This document shows positions 43,745 through 53,284 of a stretch of 64,000 nt of DNA, one piece after another (position 1 is the first letter of the stretch; each line of letters starts with the position of its first letter). The DNA comes from Cloacibacterium sp046296655. GTDB taxonomy: Bacteria > Bacteroidota > Bacteroidia > Flavobacteriales > Weeksellaceae. Where the stretch lies: positions 27,288-91,287 of the forward strand of contig JBKBLE010000007.1 of the NCBI GenBank assembly GCA_046296655.1, written 5' to 3'. The position numbers were made by a program, and so were the translations under genes. Below the pieces are notes generated by a model. The model ran no database searches. It was given only the letters and a program-made list of their open reading frames with translations, and was not told the DNA's origin.

Positions 43745-44449
43745 ATGAAAATAAATATTTGGAGCGACATTCGTTGTCCGTTTTGCTTTGTAGGAAAAAA
43801 GAAATTTGAAAAAGCATTAGAAAAATTTCCTCACTCCGAAAAATTAGAAATCACTTGGCACAGTTTTCAATTAGACCCACAATTGATAACTCAGCCAGAT
43901 GTAAATTCTTATGAATATTTTGCGAAAGCGAAAGAAATTACCATAGAAAGAGCAAAAGCCATGCATGAAGGTGCAGCAATGGCAGGAAAAGAAGCGGGAA
44001 TCGACTTTAATTTTGATGATTCTAAAGTGGCTAATTCTTACAAAGCACATTTACTGATTCAGCTGTCAAAAACTAAAAATTTAGCCAATGAAATGGAAGA
44101 ATCGCTTTTTGAAGCACAGTTTTTAGACGGAAAAAACATCGATGATAAGGAAACATTGATTCAGTTGGCAAAATCTATTGGAATCACTGAAGATGAGGCT
44201 AAAAACGCCTTACAATCTGATGAATTAGGTTATCTCGTAAAACAAGATATGCAATTGGCTGCACAATTAGGAATTAACGCAGTTCCTTTCTTTGTGATTA
44301 ATGACAAATACGGAATTTCTGGTGCACAACAACCCGAATTATTCTTAGAAGCGTTAGAAAAAACTTGGGAAGAATTTTCGAATGGTGACAAAGGTTTACA
44401 ACTCATCAATTCTGGAGAATCTTGTGACATAGATGGAAATTGCGATTAA
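43745..44449 (+). CDS. FrnE-like DsbA-family oxidoreductase
   Basis: Cytosolic thioredoxin-fold protein of the FrnE type, 234 residues, with no signal peptide. The active site CPFC sits in WSDIRCPFCFVGKKKF (residues 11-14 region), the helical insert contains NSYKAHLLIQLSK and the cis-Pro loop is INAVPFFVINDKYGISGAQ. C-terminal SCDIDGNCD adds two Cys. Such proteins act as disulfide oxidoreductases or isomerases, in Deinococcus against oxidative stress. Followed by a hairpin terminator. Confidence 0.93.
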   Translation: MKINIWSDIRCPFCFVGKKKFEKALEKFPHSEKLEITWHSFQLDPQLITQPDVNSYEYFAKAKEITIERAKAMHEGAAMAGKEAGIDFNFDDSKVANSYKAHLLIQLSKTKNLANEMEESLFEAQFLDGKNIDDKETLIQLAKSIGITEDEAKNALQSDELGYLVKQDMQLAAQLGINAVPFFVINDKYGISGAQQPELFLEALEKTWEEFSNGDKGLQLINSGESCDIDGNCD

Positions 44450-44454
44450 AATAA

Positions 44455-44482
44455 AAAAGCGAACCTTAAAAAGTTCGCTTTT
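44455..44482. terminator. bidirectional terminator
   Basis: AAAAGCGAAC / GTTCGCTTTT, loop CTTAAAAA, between two convergent genes. Confidence 0.85.
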
Positions 44483-44506
44483 ATTCTTGAAATCAATAGT
44501 TAAATA

Positions 44507-45295
44507 TTAAAATCCGTCTCCATCGAGCATATTTCCTAATTTTCCTAAAACACTTCCTTCTTCTCTTCTACCAGAAGAACCTGCGTATTGTAAAATTCTG
44601 CTTGCCAATCTGCTGATAGGAAGCGTCTGAATCCAAACTTTTCCTGGACCTTGTAATTGTGCAAAGAATAAACCTTCTCCGCCGAAAATAGTATTTTTAA
44701 TACCGCCAACAAACTGAATATCGTAAGAAACCGTTTGAGTGAAAGCTACAATACAACCTGTATCTATTTTTAAAATTTCGCCCGGTTGCAATACTTTTTC
44801 TACCACATAACCACCACTGTGTACAAAAGCCATCCCATCTCCTTCTAGTTTTTGCATGATAAATCCTTCTCCTCCAAAAAGTCCAGTTCCTAGTTTTCTC
44901 TGAAATTCTATCCCTACAGAAACGCCTTTTGCAGCACAAAGAAAACTATCTTTCTGACAAATCACTTTACCCCCTAAATCAGACAAATCTAGAGGAATAA
45001 TTTTTCCAGAATAAGGCGCAGCAAAGGTCACTTGTCTTTTCTGCTGAGAAGTATTGGTATAAACTGTCATGAAAAGATTTTCTCCTGTCAACAATCTTTT
45101 CCCTGCAGAAAACAGTTTCCCTAATAATCCGCCAGTCTCTGTTCCATCGCCAAAAAGAGTTTCCATTTGGATACCATCTGTCATCATCATAAAACTTCCG
45201 GGTTCAGAAATCACTGCTTCTTGTGGATCTAATTCTATTTCTACACATTGCAATTCTTCACCGTGAATTTTGTAGTCTATTTCGTGATTGTTCAT
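44507..45295 (-). CDS. AIM24-family (TIGR00266) protein
   Basis: Beta-rich protein of 262 residues. Repeated Gly-rich strands typical of the family: ISEPGSFMMMTDGIQMET, GGLLGKLFSAGKRLLTGENLFMTVYTN, GTGLFGGEGFIMQKLEGDG, VGGIKNTIFGGEGLFFAQLQGPGKVWIQTLP (core NTIFGGEGLFFAQL). No signal peptide. In yeast the relative is mitochondrial inner-membrane AIM24; the bacterial role is unknown. Single gene with terminator before the next. Confidence 0.88.
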   Translation of the reverse strand: MNNHEIDYKIHGEELQCVEIELDPQEAVISEPGSFMMMTDGIQMETLFGDGTETGGLLGKLFSAGKRLLTGENLFMTVYTNTSQQKRQVTFAAPYSGKIIPLDLSDLGGKVICQKDSFLCAAKGVSVGIEFQRKLGTGLFGGEGFIMQKLEGDGMAFVHSGGYVVEKVLQPGEILKIDTGCIVAFTQTVSYDIQFVGGIKNTIFGGEGLFFAQLQGPGKVWIQTLPISRLASRILQYAGSSGRREEGSVLGKLGNMLDGDGF

Positions 45296-45348
45296 TATTT
45301 TTATTTTTTTACAATTAGTTTTGAAACCATTGAAATCGTTACAAAAAA

Positions 45349-45376
45349 AAATCGAGAAAATTACTTTGCTCGATTT
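45349..45376 (-). terminator. terminator after ychF
   Basis: AAATCGAG / CTCGATTT stem; on the - strand followed by T-run. Lies between ychF (upstream) and the AIM24-like gene. Confidence 0.7.
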
Positions 45377-45405
45377 AATATAGTAAGTTTTTCCTTATAA
45401 AATTT

Positions 45406-46497
45406 TTACACGTTAAAACGGAAATGCATCACATCACCATCTTTTACGATGTATTCTTTGCCTTCTACTCTCATTTTTCCAGCTTCTTTTACTTTCGCTT
45501 CAGAACCATAGCTCACGAAATCATCATAACTGATAACTTCTGCTCTAATGAATCCTTTTTCAAAATCGGTATGAATTACACCAGCAGCTTGTGGAGCAGT
45601 CCAACCTTTACCAATTGTCCAAGCTCTTACTTCTTTAACTCCCGCTGTAAAATACGTTTGAAGGTGCAATAAATCGTATGCTTTTCTGATGAGTCTGTTT
45701 ACTCCTGGCTCTTCAAGACCTAATTCTTCTAAGAACATTTGTCTTTCTTCGAAAGTTTCCAGTTCGTTAATATCAGCTTCGATTTGCGCGGCTAAAACTA
45801 CTACTTCAGCATTTTCTTTAGCTGCCATTTCTTCGATTTTAGCAATCCATTCATTCCCATTTTTAATCGAATTTTCATCTACATTACAAACGTAAAGCAC
45901 AGGCTTTTTGGTTAACAAGTGAACCTCATCAATGATAGATTGAGTGAAATCATCCGTTGGAAATTCTCTTACGTTTTTACCATCTTCAACAAATTTCTGA
46001 AGATTTTGAAGCGTTTCGTACGTTAAAATATCTTCTTTTTTACCTGATTTAATGAACTTTTTAGCTTTTTCAACCGCTTTACCAAGTGTTTCAAGGTCTT
46101 TTAATTGAAGTTCTATATCGATAATTTCTTTATCTCTCAAAGGATCTACAGAACCTTCTACGTGAACGATATTTCCATTATCAAAACATCTTAAAACGTG
46201 AATAATCGCTTCACATTCTCTGATATTTGCCAAAAATTGGTTTCCTAAACCTTCACCTTTAGAAGCTCCTTTTACTAAACCTGCGATGTCTACAATTTCT
46301 ACCACTGCTGGTATAACACGTTCTGGATTTACCAATTTTTCTAACTCAAAAAGACGAGGATCTGGTACAGAAACTGTTCCTAAGTTAGGCTCAATCGTAC
46401 AAAACGGATAGTTGGCAGATTGTGCTTTGGCATTGCTTAAACAGTTAAATAAGGTTGATTTACCTACGTTTGGTAAACCTACAATTCCACATTTCAT
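45406..46497 (-). CDS. ychF: redox-regulated ATPase YchF (Obg family)
   Basis: Ribosome-linked P-loop NTPase. G1 is GLPNVGKSTLFN (residues 6-17), the switch region has DIAGLVKGASKGEGLGN, a coiled-coil insertion follows, and the C-terminal TGS domain has LQTYFTAGVKEVRAWTI and FEKGFIRAEVISYDDF. 363 residues, full length. YchF prefers ATP and is involved in stress regulation. About 30 bases downstream of typA; they probably share a transcript. Confidence 0.97.
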   Translation of the reverse strand: MKCGIVGLPNVGKSTLFNCLSNAKAQSANYPFCTIEPNLGTVSVPDPRLFELEKLVNPERVIPAVVEIVDIAGLVKGASKGEGLGNQFLANIRECEAIIHVLRCFDNGNIVHVEGSVDPLRDKEIIDIELQLKDLETLGKAVEKAKKFIKSGKKEDILTYETLQNLQKFVEDGKNVREFPTDDFTQSIIDEVHLLTKKPVLYVCNVDENSIKNGNEWIAKIEEMAAKENAEVVVLAAQIEADINELETFEERQMFLEELGLEEPGVNRLIRKAYDLLHLQTYFTAGVKEVRAWTIGKGWTAPQAAGVIHTDFEKGFIRAEVISYDDFVSYGSEAKVKEAGKMRVEGKEYIVKDGDVMHFRFNV

Positions 46498-46530
46498 TGT
46501 AATTTATATTTGAAATTTGAAGTTCTAATT

Positions 46531-48333
46531 TTATTTCGCGTTTCTTTCCGCGCGTTTTCTATCTTCTTCAGAAAGGATTTTTTTACGCATTCTGATGAAA
46601 TTTGGAGTAACTTCTATACATTCATCTGCTTGAATATATTCCATACACTCTTCTAGTGAGAATAAGATTTTTGGAGCAATGTTTCCGTCTTTATCTTTAC
46701 CAGCAGCACGCATGTTATTCAATTGTTTTGCTTCTACAATGTTTACAACTAAGTCTCCCGGTTTGTTGTGTTCACCAATAATCATTCCTGCATAAACTTC
46801 TTCGCCCGGATCTACAAAAAACTTACCTCTGTCTTGAAGTTTCGCGATAGAATATTCTGTACATGAACCTTGAGTTTTAGAAATCAAAACCCCATTATTT
46901 CTTCCTGGAATCGCTCCTTTGAAAGGCTTATAATCGGTAAATCTGTGCGCCATAATTGCTTCGCCTGCAGTTGCCGTCAACATTTGAGATCGAAGACCAA
47001 TTAAACCTCTTGAAGGAATCTCGAACTCTAAATGTTGCATTTCTCCTTTGGTTTCCATGATGAGAAGGTCACCTTTTCTTTGTGTAACTAAATCGATTAC
47101 TCTAGAAGCATATTCTTCTGGAACATCTACTACCAAACTTTCGTATGGTTCATGGCTTTGACCATCTACATCGTGAAGAATAACCTGTGGCTGACCAATC
47201 GTCATTTCGTAACCTTCTCTTCTCATCGTTTCAATTAAAACAGATAAGTGAAGAATACCTCTACCAAAAACTAGGAAAGTGTTTGCATCTTCGGTTTGTT
47301 CAACTCTTAATGCTAAGTTTTTCTCTAATTCTTTTTCTAATCTTTCTTTCAAGTGATTAGAAGTTACATATTTACCATCTTTTCCAAAGAAAGGAGAATT
47401 GTTGATAGAGAACGTCATATTCAACGTAGGCTCATCAATAGACAATCTCGTCAATGGTTCTGGATTTTCTAAATCTACAAAAGTATCACCGATTTGGAAG
47501 GCATCAAAACCTACTACTGCACAGATATCACCTGCTTTAACTTCTGTAACTTTTTTCTTGCCTAAACCTTCAAAAACATATAATTCTTTTACTTTTCCTT
47601 TAAGAATATTGCCATTTTCTTGTGCAAGACCAATCCATTGAGATTCTTTGATAGAACCTCTGGTTACTTTACCCACTGCAATTCTTCCTAAGAATGAAGA
47701 ATAATCTAGAGAAGTTACTTGCATTTGTAAGTTTCCTTCTTCCACTTTTGGAGCTGGAACATATTGTAAAATACCATCTAAAATTGGTAAAATGTTATCT
47801 GTAGGCTCTAAAGAAGTATTGAACCAACCTTGTTTAGAAGAACCGTAGAATGTTGGGAAATCTAATTGTTCTTCGGTAGCATCTAGATTAAAGAATAAAT
47901 CAAAAACTTTGTCATGAACTTCATCAGGACGACAGTTTTCTTTATCAACTTTATTAATAACTACAATAGGTTTAAGCCCTAATTCTAAAGCTTTATGCAA
48001 AACGAAACGAGTTTGTGGCATAGGTCCTTCGAAAGCATCTACCAATAACAATACACCATCAGCCATTTTAAGAACACGTTCTACCTCACCACCAAAATCG
48101 GCGTGACCAGGAGTGTCTATTACATTAATTTTTGTATCTTTATACGTAACCGAAATATTTTTAGAAAGAATGGTAATTCCTCTTTCTCTTTCTAATTCGT
48201 TATTATCCATAATTAAGTCTCCAGATTCTTGATTTTCTCTGAAAACATTGGTAGCATGGATAATTTTATCTACCAGTGTGGTTTTCCCGTGGTCTACGTG
48301 GGCAATAATTGCGATGTTTCTGATATTTTGCAT
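46531..48333 (-). CDS. typA: ribosome-associated GTPase TypA/BipA
   Basis: Translational GTPase related to EF-G. G1 AHVDHGKTTLVDKI is near residues 11-24, the switch I RGITILSKN, G3 DTPGHADFGGE and G4 NKVDKENCRP all fit; the C-terminal BipA-specific domain has RGLIGLRSQMLTATAGEAIM. I start it at ATG 48333 (MQNIRNIAIIAHVDHG); a frame extending upstream (24 codons) begins before the -7 box. 600 residues. Confidence 0.97.
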   Translation of the reverse strand: MQNIRNIAIIAHVDHGKTTLVDKIIHATNVFRENQESGDLIMDNNELERERGITILSKNISVTYKDTKINVIDTPGHADFGGEVERVLKMADGVLLLVDAFEGPMPQTRFVLHKALELGLKPIVVINKVDKENCRPDEVHDKVFDLFFNLDATEEQLDFPTFYGSSKQGWFNTSLEPTDNILPILDGILQYVPAPKVEEGNLQMQVTSLDYSSFLGRIAVGKVTRGSIKESQWIGLAQENGNILKGKVKELYVFEGLGKKKVTEVKAGDICAVVGFDAFQIGDTFVDLENPEPLTRLSIDEPTLNMTFSINNSPFFGKDGKYVTSNHLKERLEKELEKNLALRVEQTEDANTFLVFGRGILHLSVLIETMRREGYEMTIGQPQVILHDVDGQSHEPYESLVVDVPEEYASRVIDLVTQRKGDLLIMETKGEMQHLEFEIPSRGLIGLRSQMLTATAGEAIMAHRFTDYKPFKGAIPGRNNGVLISKTQGSCTEYSIAKLQDRGKFFVDPGEEVYAGMIIGEHNKPGDLVVNIVEAKQLNNMRAAGKDKDGNIAPKILFSLEECMEYIQADECIEVTPNFIRMRKKILSEEDRKRAERNAK

Positions 48334-48351
48334 ATATATTTTTTGAAGGTG

Positions 48352-48359
48352 CAAAAGTA
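48352..48359 (-). promoter_or_regulatory. -7 box for typA
   Basis: On the - strand TACTTTTG, 19 bases upstream of ATG 48333. Fits TAnnTTTG; no -33 TTG at the right distance. Confidence 0.55.
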
Positions 48360-48611
48360 GTGAAAAAATTTGGAAGATGGAAGGATGAAGATACAAGATT
48401 AACAATTCGTTAAAACATTGATAATGAAATCATTTTGAGACTTTAGATTTTAGAAAACTTATTGAAAGAAATTTTAAAAATATAAATTTTATTCATCAAC
48501 AATCTTTAAAAATAAAAACATTTTCTGGCTTTTTAATAACACGAGGTTGACACGAGACTAACATGAAGCAGAGATATCAGATTCCGAAATTATACTTCTC
48601 TGAAACTTTTG

Positions 48612-48619
48612 TATATTTG
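48612..48619 (+). promoter_or_regulatory. -7 box for the secreted protein at 48654
   Basis: TATATTTG, 34 bases before the start codon. Confidence 0.5.
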
Positions 48620-48653
48620 GATTTATACTCATTACTATTAAAAACTGCTAAAA

Positions 48654-49100
48654 ATGACAAAACGAATTTTATTTCTAATCTTTTTTTCAATCTGTTTTTT
48701 ATATCAAGCACAAGAAAACCTAATACAAATTAAAAAGGAGATTTTAAGCAATGTAAAAACAATACAAAAAAATTACAAAAATAAAAGTTTGAGTGAAATT
48801 CAAATTTCTGATTTTTTTTGTGAGAATTTTTATTGTTCAATTTGTGAAACTGATTCATTAGAATCTAACATTAGTAACAAACAAATTACAAACTACTTAA
48901 AATACATTATTCCTTTTTTAGAATATAAAAGTTTACGAAAAAGCAAAATCAATTATGATTCTGAAACCCAACAATATACTTTAGGATTTCAAACAGCGGA
49001 ACCAGACTCTAAAACAGGATTTGAAGGAGCGGGTGTAATATTAACTTTTATAAAAGAAAATGGAAATTTAAAATTTTGTGGAATTATGCTAATCCCATAA
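48654..49100 (+). CDS. secreted protein of unknown function
   Basis: 148 residues with a signal peptide (FLIFFSICFLYQAQ, cleaved near QAQ). The mature part contains three close Cys residues (FFCENFYCSICETD), which suggests a metal site or disulfides, then a beta-rich end. Not recognised. Own -7 box upstream; convergent with the chimeric pseudogene. Confidence 0.7.
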   Translation: MTKRILFLIFFSICFLYQAQENLIQIKKEILSNVKTIQKNYKNKSLSEIQISDFFCENFYCSICETDSLESNISNKQITNYLKYIIPFLEYKSLRKSKINYDSETQQYTLGFQTAEPDSKTGFEGAGVILTFIKENGNLKFCGIMLIP

Positions 49101-49176
49101 AAGCAAAGCATAAAAAACTAGCACCCGCTAAAAAAAATAAAAAAAGTGACTGAATCAATCTCTTTAGTATTCTTAA

Positions 49177-50165
49177 CTATTGAAGTTTTTTAAGTTCTTC
49201 TAAAACAGCTTCGCCAACTGCATGTGCAGATTGAGGATTTTGTCCTGTTACTACTCTTTCGTCTACCGTAACGTGAGTTTGCCATAAACCAGATTTTTCA
49301 AATTTAGCTCCGCGTTCTATTAATTTAGATTCTAATCTAAATGGAACAACTTCATCTAATTTCACAGCAGCTTCTTCTTCATTGGTGAAAGCATTGATTT
49401 TTTTTGCCATCTACCAGATATTTTCCATTGCTGAGTTTAATGTTCACCAATCCGGCAGGACCGTGACAAACCGCACTTACGATTCCATTTTTTTCGTAGA
49501 TTTTTTGTGCAATTACTGCCAATTTTTCATTATCTGGAAAATCCCACATCGTACCGTGACCTCCAGCATAAAAAATCCCCACATATTCATCAGGATTCAC
49601 TTCTGAAGGCCTCATGGTGTTCTGAATTTTATTTTGATAATATTCATCTGCCAAAAATCTTTCGTTAACCTTATCATCTGGAGTATTTCCATAATATGGA
49701 GGGTTTCCACCTTTAGGAATTGCCCCTTCTGCTATTACTACTATCGCATTTACTTTTCCTTTATTGAATCTGCTATTAAGTTTTTTCACTACTTTTTCGA
49801 TGTCATAAGGAATTTCTGGAATCAGACAAACTTCTGCACCACCAGCAATGGCAGCGTGAAGAGCAATCCAACCTGCATATCTTCCCATTACTTCCAGCAC
49901 CAAAACTCTGTTGTGACTTGCAGCAGTAGTGACCAATCTGTTTACCGCTTCTGTTGCAATTTATACAGCAGTCTGGAAACCAAAAGTAAAATCGGTAGCA
50001 GACAAATCATTATCAATGGTTTTTGGAACACCAATAATGTTGAGTCCTTTTTCGTATAATTGTTGAGAGATTCTTTGCGAGCCATCACCACCAATACTTA
50101 TTACGGCATCTAGGCCTAAATATTTCTTATCTATTTCATCAACATTTCTGTTGAAATCATTGTTT
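49177..50165 (-). pseudogene. chimeric remnant: 6-phosphofructokinase joined to DJ-1/PfpI amidotransferase
   Basis: From 50165 to about 49730 the frame reads as the middle of a 6-phosphofructokinase: ISIGGDGSQRIS, VPKTIDNDLSATDFTFGFQ, an in-frame TAA at 49961-49963, then TTAASHNRVLVLEVMGRYAGWIAL and AIVVIAEGA. The N-terminal 90-100 residues are absent and a stop lies just upstream. It runs on without a break into IPKGGNPPYYGNTPDDKVNE, the early part of a DJ-1/PfpI family protein of the Hsp31 type, with nucleophile loop VSAVCHGPAGLVNI. An A8 run (49399-49406 region, + strand T8) shifts the frame before NAFTNEEEAAVKL, and the rest ends at 49177. So two genes were fused at a PKGG-like junction and decayed. 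Confidence 0.85.
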
Positions 50166-50398
50166 TTAAATATTTTTCAAATTTACCATTATATTTTTGT
50201 TTATAATTTATTTCTATGAAGATATTCTAATGATTTTTGACAGTATTATTTTAAAATTAAAGGGTATAATGTATTTGGGTTATTGTGTTGTTAGCAAAAA
50301 TCATTTGTTACTTTTTATCATTGGTAAAAGTTGCAAACTTTGCGCAGCGGGAAATGTTAATATTAATATTTTGATTTTTGTTCTAGCAAGAGCATCTT

Positions 50399-50599
50399 TT
50401 AATTCTTTCCTATTAATAAGAAAATGCCTGCTATAACAAGAAGTATCGCCCCAATCCAACCTCTTACTGCTAATGCTGACTCATAAACATTTTTATTTTC
50501 ATCGAAAATCCACTTTTTAGTTAATTTAAGTATAACAATAACTAAACCCGTGAAAATCATTAAAACTCCATATAAAAAATTATTTCCCAACTTTCTCAT
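50399..50599 (-). CDS. small two-span membrane protein
   Basis: 66 residues with two membrane helices (YGVLMIFTGLVIVILKL, RGWIGAILLVIAGIFLLI) and a short loop. Family not recognised. Unaccompanied on the - strand; 150 bases upstream of the tex promoter region on the opposite strand. Confidence 0.6.
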   Translation of the reverse strand: MRKLGNNFLYGVLMIFTGLVIVILKLTKKWIFDENKNVYESALAVRGWIGAILLVIAGIFLLIGKN

Positions 50600-50747
50600 T
50601 ATTTAAATTGACAACCCCGGTACGCAAAGTCTCCGACTTTACACAAACCTCTAATTCTTCCCAAATTTAATCAAAAACTCCCAAAAAAAACCCAAAATTG
50701 ATTATTCCATAAATCCCTCGTATTTTAGCACACTGAAAATTGAGAGA

Positions 50748-52871
50748 ATGACCGTAGAAAAATATATTCAGGAACGTTTATCCATTCCTAGCAAAAGCAT
50801 AGAAAATACGCTTCAGTTGCTTGCTGAAGACTGCACTATTCCTTTCATCGCCCGTTACCGAAAAGACAAAACGGGTAATCTGGATGAAGTAGCCATCGAG
50901 CAAATTTTTAAACTCAATAAAAATTTTGATGAAATCATCAAACGTAAAGAAAGCATTTTAAAATCTATAGAAGAACAGAATGCTTTAACGCCAGAACTTC
51001 AACAGAAAATTACTCAAAGTTTTGATTTACAGGAACTGGAAGACCTTTATCTTCCTTATAAAAAACGCAAGAAAACCAAAGCTGATTCAGCTCGTGAAAA
51101 AGGTTTAGAACCTTTGGCAAAAATGATTATGTCTCAAAAATCGGATGATGTAGCATATCTCGCTTCTAAATATTTGAATAAAGACGTTGCCGATGAAGAT
51201 GAAGCGCTACAAGGTGCAAGAGATATTATTGCAGAATGGCTCAATGAAAATCTCTACATCAGAAAAAACCTGAGAAGACTCTTCCAAAGAAAAGCAGTGA
51301 TTTCTACCAAAGTGGTAAAAACCAAAAAAGACGAAGAAGACGCACAAAAATTCTCTCAATATTTTGATTGGCAAGAACCCTTGAACAGAACACCTTCTCA
51401 CCGACTTCTTGCCATGTTAAGAGCCGAAAACGAAGGTTTTGTAAAGGTTTCGGTTTCAGTAGAAAAGGAAGAAGCCCTAGAAATCATGGAAAATGCGGTG
51501 ATAAAAAGCCAAAACGATTGTTCCAAACAAATAGCATTAGCCATTGCAGATGCTTACAAAAGATTGTTGGAACCTGCCATTTCCAACGAAACGTTGCAGG
51601 AAGCCAAAGAAAAAGCCGACCAAAAAGCGATTGACGTTTTTGCAGAAAATCTTCAACAATTGTTATTGGCTGCTCCGCTTGGTGAAAAGCGAATTTTGGC
51701 GATTGACCCAGGTTATAGAACAGGTTGTAAAGTAGTTTGTTTGGATGAAAAAGGCGATATTTTGCACAACGAAACCATATTTCCTCATGCTCCACAAAAC
51801 GAAACAGGAATGGCGATGAAAAAGATAAAATCTCTCGTTAATTCTTGCAACATAGAAGCGATTTCCATAGGAAACGGAACGGCAAGTAGAGAAACGGAAC
51901 AGTTCATCAAGAAAATTGGTTTTGACAGAGATTTGCAGGTTTTCGTGGTTTCTGAAGCGGGTGCTTCTGTATATTCTGCAAGTAAAATTGCCAGAGAAGA
52001 ATTCCCGAATTATGATGTGACGGTTCGTGGTGCGGTTTCTATTGGCAGAAGACTTTCTGATCCTTTAGCAGAACTCGTAAAAATAGATCCAAAATCCATT
52101 GGTGTGGGACAATACCAGCACGATGTTGACCAAACTAAACTCAAGGAAAAACTTGACAACACGGTAATTTCTTGTGTAAATTCTGTGGGAATCAACCTGA
52201 ATACTGCCAGTAAATCGCTCCTCTCCTATGTTTCAGGAATTGGTGAAAAAATGGCAGAAAACATTGTGAATTACAGAGCAGAAAATGGTGCTTTCACGTC
52301 CAGAAAAGATTTGAAAAAAGTACCAAGATTAGGCGAAAAAGCTTATCAACAAGCGGCAGCTTTCGTAAGGATTAAAAATGCTAAAAATCCATTGGATAAT
52401 TCGGCAGTTCATCCTGAAGCTTACAAAATTGTAGAACAAATGGCGAAAGATTTGGGTTTAAAAACTGAAGAATTGATTGCCAATAAAGAGAAAATCGACC
52501 AAATTAACCCAGAAAAATACATTACCGAAGATATTGGAATATTAGGAATTAAAGATATTCTGAAAGAACTCTTAAAACCCGGACTCGACCCTAGAAAATC
52601 TGCCAAAGTTTTTGAATTTGATAGAAATGTAAAAACCATCAAAGATTTGCACATCGGAATGATTTTACCCGGAATTGTGAACAATATTACCGCTTTTGGT
52701 TGTTTTGTAGATGTTGGGATTAAAGAAAGTGGTTTGGTGCATATTTCTCAACTGAAAGACGGTTTTGTATCTGATGTAAACGAAGTGGTAAAACTGCATC
52801 AGCATGTTCAGGTAAAAGTGCTAGAGATAGATGAAGCGAGAAAGAGGATACAGTTGACGATGATTTTGTAA
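50748..52871 (+). CDS. tex: Tex-type S1 RNA-binding transcription accessory protein
   Basis: 707-residue Tex/YhgF protein. N-terminal helical domain with FIARYRKDKTGNLDEV and LYLPYKKRKKTKADSAREKGLEPLA, a YqgF/RNase H-like domain with ILAIDPGYRTGCKVV near 320-335, HhH motifs (LSYVSGIGEKMAENIVNYR) and the C-terminal S1 domain (LHIGMILPGIVNNITAFGCFVDVGI). It binds RNA and RNA polymerase and aids transcription recovery. Starts at ATG 50748. Confidence 0.96.
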   Translation: MTVEKYIQERLSIPSKSIENTLQLLAEDCTIPFIARYRKDKTGNLDEVAIEQIFKLNKNFDEIIKRKESILKSIEEQNALTPELQQKITQSFDLQELEDLYLPYKKRKKTKADSAREKGLEPLAKMIMSQKSDDVAYLASKYLNKDVADEDEALQGARDIIAEWLNENLYIRKNLRRLFQRKAVISTKVVKTKKDEEDAQKFSQYFDWQEPLNRTPSHRLLAMLRAENEGFVKVSVSVEKEEALEIMENAVIKSQNDCSKQIALAIADAYKRLLEPAISNETLQEAKEKADQKAIDVFAENLQQLLLAAPLGEKRILAIDPGYRTGCKVVCLDEKGDILHNETIFPHAPQNETGMAMKKIKSLVNSCNIEAISIGNGTASRETEQFIKKIGFDRDLQVFVVSEAGASVYSASKIAREEFPNYDVTVRGAVSIGRRLSDPLAELVKIDPKSIGVGQYQHDVDQTKLKEKLDNTVISCVNSVGINLNTASKSLLSYVSGIGEKMAENIVNYRAENGAFTSRKDLKKVPRLGEKAYQQAAAFVRIKNAKNPLDNSAVHPEAYKIVEQMAKDLGLKTEELIANKEKIDQINPEKYITEDIGILGIKDILKELLKPGLDPRKSAKVFEFDRNVKTIKDLHIGMILPGIVNNITAFGCFVDVGIKESGLVHISQLKDGFVSDVNEVVKLHQHVQVKVLEIDEARKRIQLTMIL

Positions 52872-52900
52872 AGAGCCAAGTAAAAAGTAAAAAGAGCCAA
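52871..52900. repeat. AAGAGCCAA-type repeat, two units
   Basis: AAGAGCCAAGTAAAAA at 52871-52886 and AAGAGCCAA at 52892-52900. The reverse complement TTTTTACTTGGCTCTT is exactly at 21255-21270, and TTTTTAATTGGCTCTT at 62259-62274. Confidence 0.65.
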
Positions 52901-52935
52901 ATTAGCAACTAATTATAGTTATTTCTTTTTCAAAT

Positions 52936-52973
52936 TTACTTTTGGCTTGAACCAAAAGTAACAAAAGTTCAAG
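52936..52973. repeat. long palindrome downstream of tex
   Basis: Stem TTACTTTTGG / CCAAAAGTAA (52936-52945, 52952-52961) with loop CTTGAA; a second pairing CTTGAAC / GTTCAAG (52946-52952, 52967-52973) overlaps it. Confidence 0.7.
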
Positions 52974-52995
52974 ACTGGATTTTTATACTAATAAA

Positions 52996-53018
52996 AAAGC
53001 GACCTTTTGAGTCGCTTT
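52996..53018. terminator. terminator between tex and the DUF465 gene
   Basis: AAAGCGAC / GTCGCTTT with loop CTTTTGA; lies between convergent genes. Confidence 0.75.
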
Positions 53019-53047
53019 ACTTGTATTTTCGGTAAAAGTTTCAGAAA

Positions 53048-53284
53048 TTAATTCTGATGTAAATAATTATAAATATCGTCTTTCAGATGAACTCTTTTCT
53101 TTCTTAAATCTGTAAGATGCTCATCAGTGGTGTGATTTTGTTCGCCTTCTTCGTAGTGAGAAATCAGCGCATTCACTTCTTCGTAGTTCACATACATTTT
53201 TAAGAATTTTTCATCTGAAGCTTTCAGCTCTGCGATTTTTTGAACATATTCTGGGAATTCGTGGGTTAATGTATGATTTTCCAT
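53048..53284 (-). CDS. DUF465 (YdcH-like) protein
   Basis: 78 residues, two-helix hairpin. The family pattern HEFPEYVQKIAELKASDEKFLKMYVNYEEVNALI then EHLTDLRKKRVHLKDDIYNYL is clear. Soluble, function unknown. Single gene. Confidence 0.85.
   Translation of the reverse strand: MENHTLTHEFPEYVQKIAELKASDEKFLKMYVNYEEVNALISHYEEGEQNHTTDEHLTDLRKKRVHLKDDIYNYLHQN

Larger units (their letters stand above)
48334..48653. other. intergenic region between typA and a small secreted protein
   Basis: About 320 bases holding the two divergent promoters listed here and nothing else I can support. It includes a weak ATGGAAGATG-like tandem tract near 48370-48390. Confidence 0.55.
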
